Made by a program: the position numbers and the translations under genes. The notes below the pieces were generated by a model. It was not told where the DNA came from, made no database searches, and was given only the letters and a program-made list of their open reading frames with translations. This document shows positions 7,945 to 16,532 of a stretch of DNA of 64,000 nucleotides, in pieces; position 1 is the first letter of the stretch, and every line of letters begins with the position of its first letter. Source of the DNA: Mucilaginibacter xinganensis (GTDB taxonomy: Bacteria; Bacteroidota; Bacteroidia; Sphingobacteriales; Sphingobacteriaceae). The stretch is taken from assembly GCA_026225055.1 (NCBI GenBank), contig JAMFSA010000191.1, forward strand, positions 1 through 64,000, read 5' to 3'.

Positions 7945-8994
7945 ATGACAGCAGTTAGAACTTTAGGGCAATTTATTATTGAAAGGCAAAATGATTTTCC
8001 ATATGCAAAAGGCGAATTATCGAGATTGTTACGGGATTTAGCCATTGCCGCGAAAATTGTAAACCGTGAGATTAATAAAGCAGGCCTGGTTGATATTTTG
8101 GGCGAAGCAGGCACAACTAATGTACAGGGCGAGGGCCAGAAAAAGCTGGATGTGTATGCCAACGAACAATTTATAGCGGCCCTGCAAAGCGGCGGCGAAT
8201 GCTGTATAGTTGTATCGGAAGAAAATGATGAACATATTTATATTGATTCCGAAATTTCAAAAGATGCTAAGTACATAGTTGCTATTGATCCTTTGGATGG
8301 TTCTTCAAACATCGATGTAAATGTCGGTATAGGGACAATATTTTCCATCTATCGCAGAAAATCAACCGATGGCAAAGCTACGCTTGATGATGTTTTACAA
8401 AGAGGGACAGAACAGGTGGCCGCAGGTTATATTATTTATGGTTCATCAACCATGCTGGTGTATACCACGGGTAAAGGTGTTAACGGGTTTACACTCGATC
8501 CTTCAATAGGGGAGTTCTGTTTATCGCACCCGGATATGGCTATACCTAAAGACGGTGTGATCTATTCAATAAATGAGGGTTACTATACCCATTTCCCGGA
8601 TGGGGTAAAAAAGTATATAAAATATTGCCAGGTTGAGGATAAGCCAACTAATAGGCCATATACATCGCGCTATACCGGCTCTATGGTAGCCGATCTGCAC
8701 CGCAATATGATAAAGGGTGGTATATTCATTTACCCAAGCACCGCCAGTGCCATAAAAGGAAAGCTGCGTTTGGTGTATGAGTGTAATCCAATGGCTTTTA
8801 TTATTGAGCAGGCAGGTGGTACAGCATCTGATGGCTACAAAAGGATCTTAGAGCTTGATGTTAAGGAATTGCATCAACGCACACCGATTTTCATTGGCTC
8901 TGAAAATATGGTAAGAAAAGCCGAAGAATTTATGGCTTCATTTTCACCACAAAAAACGAAAAAAACTTTTGAAGGTGCTGTTCAAATACAGTAG
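7945..8994 (+). CDS. fbp: Class I fructose-1,6-bisphosphatase
   Basis: A 349-residue cytoplasmic enzyme of full family length. It has SEEND at 91-95 and the metal-binding DPLDGSSN at 115-122. Later come [10 protein letters not shown] and the substrate-loop region [20 protein letters not shown] typical of class I enzymes. It hydrolyses fructose 1,6-bisphosphate to fructose 6-phosphate, the committed gluconeogenic step. It is a single-gene unit with its own promoter upstream and a strong terminator downstream. Its placement among genes that degrade pectin sugars to C3 units suggests a role in gluconeogenic growth, though chance placement of a housekeeping gene is possible. Confidence 0.95.
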   Translation: MTAVRTLGQFIIERQNDFPYAKGELSRLLRDLAIAAKIVNREINKAGLVDILGEAGTTNVQGEGQKKLDVYANEQFIAALQSGGECCIVVSEENDEHIYIDSEISKDAKYIVAIDPLDGSSNIDVNVGIGTIFSIYRRKSTDGKATLDDVLQRGTEQVAAGYIIYGSSTMLVYTTGKGVNGFTLDPSIGEFCLSHPDMAIPKDGVIYSINEGYYTHFPDGVKKYIKYCQVEDKPTNRPYTSRYTGSMVADLHRNMIKGGIFIYPSTASAIKGKLRLVYECNPMAFIIEQAGGTASDGYKRILELDVKELHQRTPIFIGSENMVRKAEEFMASFSPQKTKKTFEGAVQIQ

Positions 8995-9020
8995 AATCTA
9001 CCTAATCAACCCATATAAAA

Positions 9021-9057
9021 ACAAACCCCGGATGTGTAAAACATACCGGGGTTTTGT
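9021..9057. terminator. Bidirectional intrinsic terminator
   Basis: ACAAACCCCGG (9021-9031) pairs with CCGGGGTTTTGT (9046-9057); extra ATGT/ACAT pairing is possible inside the loop. A-rich and T-rich flanks let it serve both fbp (plus) and the convergent lyase gene ending at 9076 (minus). Confidence 0.8.
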
Positions 9058-9075
9058 ATTAGGATGGATTTAAAA

Positions 9076-10728
9076 TTAATTTTTATAACCAACTGGTATC
9101 ACCGAACTAAGTGGTACAAGACTGTTCAGGTAAACTTCAATATTGGTATAGCCGCCACCATTTTTTGCCGGTAATGCTGCATCTGAGGCATCATGCGGGT
9201 TAAGGCCATGTTTAATTTCATAAGCATCAGGTATCCCGTCGTGATCAGAGTCCTTGTAAGGAGTTCCTTTATATTCAGGATAACCGCCAACCTGTGCTAT
9301 ATCGGTAATAATGCCTTTTTTGTAGGATGAATCAGGCAAGCGGTGTTTAACCCATTTGCTGCCGTTGCTGTTATCACTACCTTCAACATAAAATATTTTA
9401 CCTGTTCTTACATCGTTAATAATACGTGTATCTACAGGGTCTCTTTTTGGCAGGAAACAGCCCACATTATCCAAAACATAATCATAAGCTTGTTTAGCCG
9501 AAATAAGCGTTATAGGTGCCATCGGGAATGGTTTATTCACCCGGATGCTGTCGGTATATCTGCCTGCATCAGGCAGATCGCCAATTTGTATGCCACCGTC
9601 CCAGTTATCCTTGGTTACCTTTTCGTCACCTTCCATTATATTACCATTGGCGTAAACGCTACCAAATTTGCCCCTGCTCTCAGGTGATCTTCCCGATTCT
9701 GGTTTTAATATCCGGTGACCAACCGGTTTCTTAATATCGGTAATAGGGCCCGGTTTATAATAGTTGTTAATGAAATTGAAAAACGACTGGTTGTCACCGC
9801 CATCGGCGCTGCGGTCCCACCAGTTAAAGATCACGTTATTGGCAAAACCAAAATCACCATACATGCCTACCGATGGGTTACGGCTGATGTTGTTTGCCCA
9901 AAGATTACGTATAAATGTACTATTCAAACCTCCAAGAGTGCTGCCAAATGCGTGGTTATAAGTATCCAGTCCTTCAGCATACATACAATTTTGCATGGTG
10001 ATGTTTACCGTAGGTAATTTATCGCCCTTGCCGCCCTGGCGGTTGTAAACGTGGCGGTACATTGACATTACCTCATCCAGTCCCCAGCTACCTGATACGT
10101 GGTCAATCATAATATTACCTATCGGGTTACCACCAAAGGCATCATCACGGCGGGTAACATCGGTTGCTCCCCTGCGGAAACGTACAAACCTTACCACCAC
10201 ATCATGCGTATCAACCCAAACAGATTCACCTGCTATACAAATACCATCACCTGGAGCACTCTGACCTTCAATGGTGATGTAAGGCGCGCGGATACTAATT
10301 GGTTGACTCAGGTGAATTATACCGGCAACGTTAAATATTATAATACGTGCGCCGCCTTGTTCACAGGCATCGCGTAAAGTACCCGGGCCGTAATCAGCCA
10401 AACTGGTTACTTCAATCACTCTGCCGCCACGGCCGCCAAATGAGTACATACCGCCACCCTCAGCACCGGGAAATGCCGGTATTTTAGCCTGCGGCAGGTC
10501 AGACGGTTTTGCCGCCCATGGGATATAAGGCTTGCCATTTTTTTCATCTCTTTGTATAGCAGGCATAGCTTTTTCAAATGCCAGGTCGGAGCGATGCTTC
10601 TCAATATCATAAATGGAATCTGATTTTTTCTGCATGGGGATCGGAACGCGCGGATATTGCGCTTGTGCTGTTTCATAACTGCCTAATGCACCCAACAAGA
10701 TGGATAAAGCAATGAGTTTTCTCTTCAT
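9076..10728 (-). CDS. PL1-type pectate lyase-like protein, copy 1
   Basis: A 550-residue secreted protein with a signal peptide ending near AQA (residue 23). The right-handed beta-helix starts at KIPAFPGAEGGG near residue 82, continues with GGRGGRVIEVTSLADYGPGTLR, and later shows GNIMIDHVSGSWGLDE and GHRILKPESGRSPESRGKFG. These are features of the PL1 pectate lyase family, which cuts polygalacturonate by beta-elimination with calcium. The C-terminus has a DSDHDGIPDAYE calcium-type loop followed by GLNPHDASDA, common to Bacteroidota secreted lyases. It is transcribed divergently from the dehydrogenase at 10987 across a 258-nt gap. A paralogue lies at 36553-38220. Confidence 0.85.
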   Translation of the reverse strand: MKRKLIALSILLGALGSYETAQAQYPRVPIPMQKKSDSIYDIEKHRSDLAFEKAMPAIQRDEKNGKPYIPWAAKPSDLPQAKIPAFPGAEGGGMYSFGGRGGRVIEVTSLADYGPGTLRDACEQGGARIIIFNVAGIIHLSQPISIRAPYITIEGQSAPGDGICIAGESVWVDTHDVVVRFVRFRRGATDVTRRDDAFGGNPIGNIMIDHVSGSWGLDEVMSMYRHVYNRQGGKGDKLPTVNITMQNCMYAEGLDTYNHAFGSTLGGLNSTFIRNLWANNISRNPSVGMYGDFGFANNVIFNWWDRSADGGDNQSFFNFINNYYKPGPITDIKKPVGHRILKPESGRSPESRGKFGSVYANGNIMEGDEKVTKDNWDGGIQIGDLPDAGRYTDSIRVNKPFPMAPITLISAKQAYDYVLDNVGCFLPKRDPVDTRIINDVRTGKIFYVEGSDNSNGSKWVKHRLPDSSYKKGIITDIAQVGGYPEYKGTPYKDSDHDGIPDAYEIKHGLNPHDASDAALPAKNGGGYTNIEVYLNSLVPLSSVIPVGYKN

Positions 10729-10986
10729 TTTTAGTTTATAATAGTATGGTTAAAGGCAGGCCTGCTCAAATTAATTTGTGCAATTGCCATTTCTTATAAT
10801 TTTTGCCGGGGTATTTAGGTTAATATCCTGGTTTCAAATATGCGCACAACATAAAGCGGTTTTGTATAGGATTTTTTCTAGGTGATATACAATCTTAGCG
10901 TATATGGCCTATGAGCTTGCTTTTTAAGGATAAATACCTATAAATTTACCGTAGCTATACAAGCCAATTATAATATCATCAACTTC

Positions 10987-12003
10987 ATGAACACTTTAGT
11001 TTGCACTACACCGGGCAGTTTTGAATACAAATTGAGCGATAAGCCCGAACTGCTGAAGAATACCGCTATTATAAAGATTAAGCGTATTGGTATTTGCGGT
11101 ACCGATCTGCATGCTTTTAATGGTACACAGCCGTATTTTACCTATCCACGCATTTTAGGTCATGAGCTTTCAGGCGAATTGGTAGAGTTTGATAATGCAC
11201 CCGGTTTTTCAGTTGGTGAAGCAGTAACCTTTATACCTTACTTTAACTGCGGTACCTGCATAGCCTGCCGTAGTGGCAAGCCAAACTGCTGTGTTAACAT
11301 ACAGGTTTGTGGGGTGCATATTGATGGTGGTATGGTGGAGTATTTGCGTGTGCCATCGTACTCGTTGGTGCATGGTTCAGGTTTAAGTTATGACGAACTG
11401 GCTTTAATAGAACCATTGGCAATAGGAGCGCATGGTGTGCGCCGGGCCGATGTAAAACCAGGCGAATTTGTATTAGTGATGGGCGCAGGCCCGATAGGGT
11501 TGGGCACAATGGAATTTGCACGCATAGCAGGCGGAAAGGTGATAGTAATAGATGTGAGCGATAACCGTTTAGAATTCTGCAGGCATGAGTTAAATATTGA
11601 GTACACCATAAATCCGCTAAAAGAAAATGCTGTAGAAAAAGTAAGGGCAATAACCGGCGGCGATATGGCAAGTGTGGTAATTGATGCTACGGGAAATTTA
11701 AGGGCCATAAATGATGGTATTAACTATTTGGCCCATGGTGGGCGATATGTGCTAATCGGTTTACAGAAAGAGGCTTTTAGTTTTAGTCACCCGGAGTTTC
11801 ATAAGCGTGAATCGACCCTGATGAGCAGCCGTAACGCTACCCGTAAAGATTTTGAATATGTGATTGATTGTATGAAAAAAGAACTGGTAGATGCTAAAAC
11901 ATATATCACACACCGCACCGCTTTCGGTCAGGTAAAAGATGATTTTGGTAAATGGCTTGACCCTGCGACAGGTGTAATTAAAGCCATGGTTGAGGCTGAT
12001 TGA
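10987..12003 (+). CDS. Zinc-dependent medium-chain dehydrogenase
   Basis: A 338-residue cytoplasmic dehydrogenase. The catalytic zinc ligands are Cys37, His59 and Glu60 (GHE). The structural zinc set is Cys88, Cys91, Cys94 and Cys102. A Rossmann loop GAGPIGLG lies near residues 166-173. It resembles the threonine/sorbitol dehydrogenase and L-galactonate or L-idonate oxidoreductase group, which oxidise a secondary alcohol of polyols or aldonates. It precedes a secreted glycosidase by 24 nt on the same strand, so it probably handles a sugar released by that enzyme. RG-II contains L-galactose, so L-galactonate is one possible substrate, but nothing in the sequence proves it. Confidence 0.8.
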   Translation: MNTLVCTTPGSFEYKLSDKPELLKNTAIIKIKRIGICGTDLHAFNGTQPYFTYPRILGHELSGELVEFDNAPGFSVGEAVTFIPYFNCGTCIACRSGKPNCCVNIQVCGVHIDGGMVEYLRVPSYSLVHGSGLSYDELALIEPLAIGAHGVRRADVKPGEFVLVMGAGPIGLGTMEFARIAGGKVIVIDVSDNRLEFCRHELNIEYTINPLKENAVEKVRAITGGDMASVVIDATGNLRAINDGINYLAHGGRYVLIGLQKEAFSFSHPEFHKRESTLMSSRNATRKDFEYVIDCMKKELVDAKTYITHRTAFGQVKDDFGKWLDPATGVIKAMVEAD

Positions 12004-12027
12004 ATACATTATAAAACTATAGAGAAG

Positions 12028-13572
12028 ATGAGAATTAAGTTAATTGTATTCACGTTTTGTGTATTAATAGGGAGTAATTGCTTTGCACAAAAGCATTTGT
12101 TGAGTACGGATAAAGTGAAAACTTACACCAATTACTTCAATTCCATCGATACCGAAACGGTAAAGAATTATATTACTAATGATGATGCCTATGGGTGGCT
12201 CGCAGCCAACGTGCCACTTTTTGAGTGCCCGGATTCAGCCATTGAAAAGATCTATTATTACCGCTGGTGGACATTCCGCAAACACCTGGTTAAAACCCCT
12301 GATGGTTTTGTTTTTACCGAGTTCATCACCAATGTAAACTGGGCCGGTGAGTACAATACAGTAAGCAGCGCCTTGGGGCACCAGATTTATGAAGGCCGCT
12401 GGCTGCGCGATCAGGAATATATAAAAGGCTATATCAATTTTTGGCTGTTTGATGACCCGAAACAGGCCAAACCACACCTGCATGCCTTTAGCAGCTGGCT
12501 GGATGATGCGGTGTACAACTTTTACCTCACCAACCCTGATAAAGCATTTATAAAGCAAGCATTGCCTGCATTAAATAATGATTATAATCAATGGGAAAAA
12601 GAACACCAGCTTGCCGGTAAATTATACTGGCAGTTTGATGTGAAAGATGCGATGGAAGAATCCATCAGCGGCGGCAGAAAAGTTAAAAATGTACGACCGA
12701 CCATCAATAGCTATATGTACGGCAACGCCAATGCTTTAGCTAAGATGGCTATTATAGCGGGCAACGATACCTTACAATCAAAATATCAGCAAAAAGCAAC
12801 GGAGCTTAAAAAATTGGTGCAGGATAGTTTATGGGACGATAGCGCCAAATTTTTCGAGGTAAAGAAGCCCGATGGTAAATTTGCCAATGCCCGAGAAGAA
12901 TTGGGCTTTATTCCATGGTACTTTAACCTGCCTGATGATAATGCGAAATATGCCGAACAATGGGATCAGTTAACAGATACTAAAGGTTTTGATGCGCCAT
13001 GGGGGATAACCACTGCTGAGCGGCGTCATCCTTTATTCCGCACCCACGGAACAGGGCATGGCTGCGAATGGGATGGAGCTATATGGCCTTTTGCCACAAC
13101 GCAAACGCTTAAAGCGCTGGGTAATTTATTGACTAATTACACCAATCAAAATAATATGTCGGCTAAGGTTTTTTATGATGAGTTTCATAAATATGCTCTA
13201 TCGCACATTAAACGTGGTGTGCCATACTTGGGCGAGTACCAAGATGAAAAGACAGGCTACTGGCTCAAAGGCGATAACCCGCGCAGCAGTTATTACAACC
13301 ACTCCGGTTTTTGCGATCTGGTGATCAGTGATCTTGTAGGATTAAAACCGCGCGCCGACAATATACTGGAAGTTTTCCCGCTGATCCCGCAAGATCAATG
13401 GGCATGGTTTTGTTTGGATAACGTGGCTTATCACGGGCATATTATCAGCATTGTATGGGACAAAACGGGAGCTAAATATCATCATGGGGCAGGCTTCTTT
13501 ATTTATGCCGATGGTAAGATCATATATCACGGCACCGAACTTAAACACATAACCACTAGATTAAAATCCTGA
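12028..13572 (+). CDS. Alpha-toroid glycoside hydrolase, GH142-like
   Basis: A 514-residue secreted protein with signal peptide MRIKLIVFTFCVLIGSNCFAQ. The rest resembles the (alpha/alpha)6 toroid of trehalase and mannosylglycerate-hydrolase-like families. It has the motifs LRDQEYIKGYINFW, FDVKDAMEESISGG, NARELGF-like ARE ELGFIPWYF and HGCEWDGAIWPFATTQT. From memory, GH142 beta-L-arabinofuranosidases of RG-II degradation have this kind of domain; in Bacteroides thetaiotaomicron BT1020 it is fused behind GH143. Here it is a stand-alone gene after a dehydrogenase. A 192-nt gap follows without an evident terminator. The fold family is fairly safe, the GH142 label less so; other unclassified trehalase-like glycosidases remain possible. 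Confidence 0.5.
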   Translation: MRIKLIVFTFCVLIGSNCFAQKHLLSTDKVKTYTNYFNSIDTETVKNYITNDDAYGWLAANVPLFECPDSAIEKIYYYRWWTFRKHLVKTPDGFVFTEFITNVNWAGEYNTVSSALGHQIYEGRWLRDQEYIKGYINFWLFDDPKQAKPHLHAFSSWLDDAVYNFYLTNPDKAFIKQALPALNNDYNQWEKEHQLAGKLYWQFDVKDAMEESISGGRKVKNVRPTINSYMYGNANALAKMAIIAGNDTLQSKYQQKATELKKLVQDSLWDDSAKFFEVKKPDGKFANAREELGFIPWYFNLPDDNAKYAEQWDQLTDTKGFDAPWGITTAERRHPLFRTHGTGHGCEWDGAIWPFATTQTLKALGNLLTNYTNQNNMSAKVFYDEFHKYALSHIKRGVPYLGEYQDEKTGYWLKGDNPRSSYYNHSGFCDLVISDLVGLKPRADNILEVFPLIPQDQWAWFCLDNVAYHGHIISIVWDKTGAKYHHGAGFFIYADGKIIYHGTELKHITTRLKS

Positions 13573-13764
13573 ATATGGTAACAAAATCGTTAATGATAAG
13601 ATAGTACAATATATTGAAAATAACGGGCAGGATTTATTGACTGAGTAGGGATAGATTTGACTGTTTAGTAAAAACCATCAATTATATTTTACCTAAGTTC
13701 AGTTACATATCAAATACTGCAACTTTTTGTAATTGCTTTTAATATTTGCACAATCTTATCATCA

Positions 13765-16527
13765 ATGAGTTGTTCTGCCTGTCGTTTTAGGATTAAATTT
13801 TTAGTTGTTTACTGCACCCTGTTTCTGAGTGCTTTTGTTTGTGATGCCGCAAGTATACCGCCACCAAAAGCTATTACTATAGTAATTTCTCCAACAGCGC
13901 ATGAGCGTGTTAAATATGGCGTTCAAAAACTGGAGCAGCAATTAAAAGCGGATGGCTATGCTGTAAGTATTAAATCAGTAGTCGACAGTCATACTGGAAA
14001 TATCATTGTCGGGTTGCTAAAAGATGCCTCAATTAAAAGCTCATATGCACAGGGGCGTATTCATCTTGCAAAATCTCCCGGTAAAGAAGGGTTTGCTATA
14101 AATACATCATCCAATAACATCATTGTAGCGGGCGCTGATAATTCAGGTGCCATGTATGGCTGTCTTGAACTGGCGGATGAAATAAAAGCCAATCACAAAT
14201 TACCAGCAAAGATCAGTTTAGTTGATCAGCCTGAAATGGTACTGCGTGGTGCCTGCATCGGCATACAAAAACCGGAACTTCTGCCTGGCCGTGGTACTTA
14301 TGAATATCCCTACACTCCTGAAAATTTCCCATGGTTTTATGATAAAGCTTTGTGGCTGCGCTACCTGGATTCAATGGCGCAAAACCGTATGAATTCCCTG
14401 TATTTATGGAGTGGCCATCCGTTTGCATCGCTGGTTAAGGTAAAGGATTACCCGTATGCTTTGGAGGTTGACGAGGCCACCTATCAAAAAAATGTGGATA
14501 TGTACAACTTCCTCACCCGAGAAGCTGATAAAAGAGGGATATGGGTATTACAGGGTTTTTATAACATCATCGTATCAAAACCTTTCGCCGATCATAATCA
14601 CTTGAAAACGCAGGACCGTAATCGTCATATCATACCCATTATTGCTGATTATACCCGTAAATCCATCGCGGCATTTGTACAAAAATATCCAAACGTGGGG
14701 TTAATGCTTACATTGGGCGAAGCGATGGAAGGCGTGGGGCAGGACGATATCGACTGGTTTACAAAGACCATAATTCCGGGTGTTAAAGATGGCTTAAAAG
14801 CATCAGGTCGCACCGATGAACCGCCAATAGTACTGCGTGCGCATGATACAGATGCACCTGCAGATATGAAATATGCAAAGCCATTATATAACAACCTGTA
14901 TACTATGGCCAAATATAATGGAGAGGCATTAACTACCTACACACCACACGGCCCGTGGGCAGAGTTGCACAGAACATTGAGCAGCCTTGGTACAGTGCAG
15001 ATTGAAAACGTACACATCCTGGCTAATCTGGAACCTTTCAGGTATGGCTCGGCTGATTTCATACAAAAGTGTGTGCTGGCTATGCATAATGTTTATCATT
15101 CCAATGGTTTACATATCTACCCGGAATCATCGTACTGGGATTGGCCTTATACAGCTGATAATACCTCGCCGCGATTGCTGGAGATGGACAGAGACTGGAT
15201 CTGGTACAAGGAGTGGGCGCGCTATTCATGGAACTGCCACAGGGACAGGGAGGACGAAGTAAAATACTGGTCGCGGCAATTAGCTGAAATGTATGGCTGT
15301 GATGCTGAACAAGGTAAAAATATCTTGGAGGCCTACGAGCAATCCGGCGAGATCGCTCCAAAGATATTAAGGCGCTTTGGTATAACTGATGGGAACCGCC
15401 AAACCATGACATTGGGTATGCTGATGAGCGAACTCGTCGATCCTGAAAAATATGGCTTATTCTCATTGCTCTATAATTCCGAAGGGCCCGAAGGTGAAAT
15501 GCTAGGCGAATACGCCGCCAAAGAATGGAAACATGAGCCACATACAGGTGAAACTCCTGTACAAGTAGTTAATGATATTATTGAAGAAGGCCGTAACTCG
15601 GTTGAAGCAATTGACAAAGCTGAAAAAGGTATTACTGCAAACACAGCAGAATTTAAGCGCATTAAAAACGATATGTATTGCTACAACGCTATGGCAAACA
15701 GCTATGCCCACAAGGTAAATGCTGCACTATTGGTTTTACGCTACAAATACTCTAACAACATAGGCGACCTTGAAAAAGCCTTGCCCGAATTGCAAACCAG
15801 TCTTGATTATTACCTGAAACTGGTTGACCTCACCAAAAGCACTTATTTGTATGCCAACAGCATGCAAACCAAACAGCGCAAAATTCCGGTTGGGGGCAAT
15901 GATGGTAAAAACAAGACATGGGTTGAACTGTTGCCTTATTATCAGCGCGAGCTTAACAATTTCAAAAAGAATATCGACTCGTTAAAATCGCCGCAGGCAG
16001 CTGCAAAACAATCGGAAAAAATTCAATTGGTTGATGCACCAGTAGCCTTAACGGCTGATACCTATAAACTAACAGCCGGTAACCAGGTATATGCTGATTC
16101 AGTAGGTGCCATTAAAAATATAGCACCCGAATTGGCAGGGTTAAAAGGCATTAAAATGGTAAAAGCCAAACAGGAAACGGATGGCACTATCCTAACGTTT
16201 ACCAATGCAAACCCGGTAAAAGTGTTGGTGGGTTATTTCGCCAATAAAGCCCCGCAATATTTGCAGGAACCACAGTTGGAAACCGATGCCAGCGCTAATG
16301 ATTACGGTCAGGCTGATATTAAGATAGCCAATGCCATACAAATTGAAGGTTTGCCGCCTGTAAATGTGCATACTTATACTTTTAAAGCAGGTACTAACGC
16401 GGTAAGTTTAGGCAAAGGAGCCTGTTTAATTTTAGGTTTCGTTGACGATAATGCTCGCATCCCGATTTATGATGCCGGTTTAAGTAACGAAGGTAATATC
16501 AGGGATTTAAGATGGCTGTTTAACTGA
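13765..16527 (+). CDS. Large exo-glycosidase, GH138 alpha-galacturonidase-like
   Basis: A 920-residue secreted protein. The N-terminal domain (about 35-140) resembles the GH67/GH20 accessory domain, including GFAINTSSNNIIVAGADNSGAMYGCLELAD. A TIM-barrel-like core follows at roughly 150-560, with NRMNSLYLWSGHPF and LTLGEAMEG. The remainder is a helical region and a C-terminal beta domain. This layout matches proteins named alpha-D-galacturonidase in Bacteroidota; the RG-II enzyme BT0997 founded GH138. It opens the plus-strand glycosidase series, with only 5 nt before the GH95 gene. No perfect promoter was found in the gap before it. An alpha-glucuronidase activity is the main alternative. Confidence 0.55.
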   Translation: MSCSACRFRIKFLVVYCTLFLSAFVCDAASIPPPKAITIVISPTAHERVKYGVQKLEQQLKADGYAVSIKSVVDSHTGNIIVGLLKDASIKSSYAQGRIHLAKSPGKEGFAINTSSNNIIVAGADNSGAMYGCLELADEIKANHKLPAKISLVDQPEMVLRGACIGIQKPELLPGRGTYEYPYTPENFPWFYDKALWLRYLDSMAQNRMNSLYLWSGHPFASLVKVKDYPYALEVDEATYQKNVDMYNFLTREADKRGIWVLQGFYNIIVSKPFADHNHLKTQDRNRHIIPIIADYTRKSIAAFVQKYPNVGLMLTLGEAMEGVGQDDIDWFTKTIIPGVKDGLKASGRTDEPPIVLRAHDTDAPADMKYAKPLYNNLYTMAKYNGEALTTYTPHGPWAELHRTLSSLGTVQIENVHILANLEPFRYGSADFIQKCVLAMHNVYHSNGLHIYPESSYWDWPYTADNTSPRLLEMDRDWIWYKEWARYSWNCHRDREDEVKYWSRQLAEMYGCDAEQGKNILEAYEQSGEIAPKILRRFGITDGNRQTMTLGMLMSELVDPEKYGLFSLLYNSEGPEGEMLGEYAAKEWKHEPHTGETPVQVVNDIIEEGRNSVEAIDKAEKGITANTAEFKRIKNDMYCYNAMANSYAHKVNAALLVLRYKYSNNIGDLEKALPELQTSLDYYLKLVDLTKSTYLYANSMQTKQRKIPVGGNDGKNKTWVELLPYYQRELNNFKKNIDSLKSPQAAAKQSEKIQLVDAPVALTADTYKLTAGNQVYADSVGAIKNIAPELAGLKGIKMVKAKQETDGTILTFTNANPVKVLVGYFANKAPQYLQEPQLETDASANDYGQADIKIANAIQIEGLPPVNVHTYTFKAGTNAVSLGKGACLILGFVDDNARIPIYDAGLSNEGNIRDLRWLFN

Positions 16528-16532
16528 TTTGG

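Noticed and set aside
13573..13764. Promoter of the GH138-like gene
   Set aside because: AATATTTG at 13741-13748 misses the consensus by one base and has no TTTG at the proper distance; too weak to list.
15080..15541. 153-codon open frame on the minus strand
   Set aside because: Antisense to the GH138-like gene; the sense frame has a coherent enzyme sequence while this one has an arbitrary composition.
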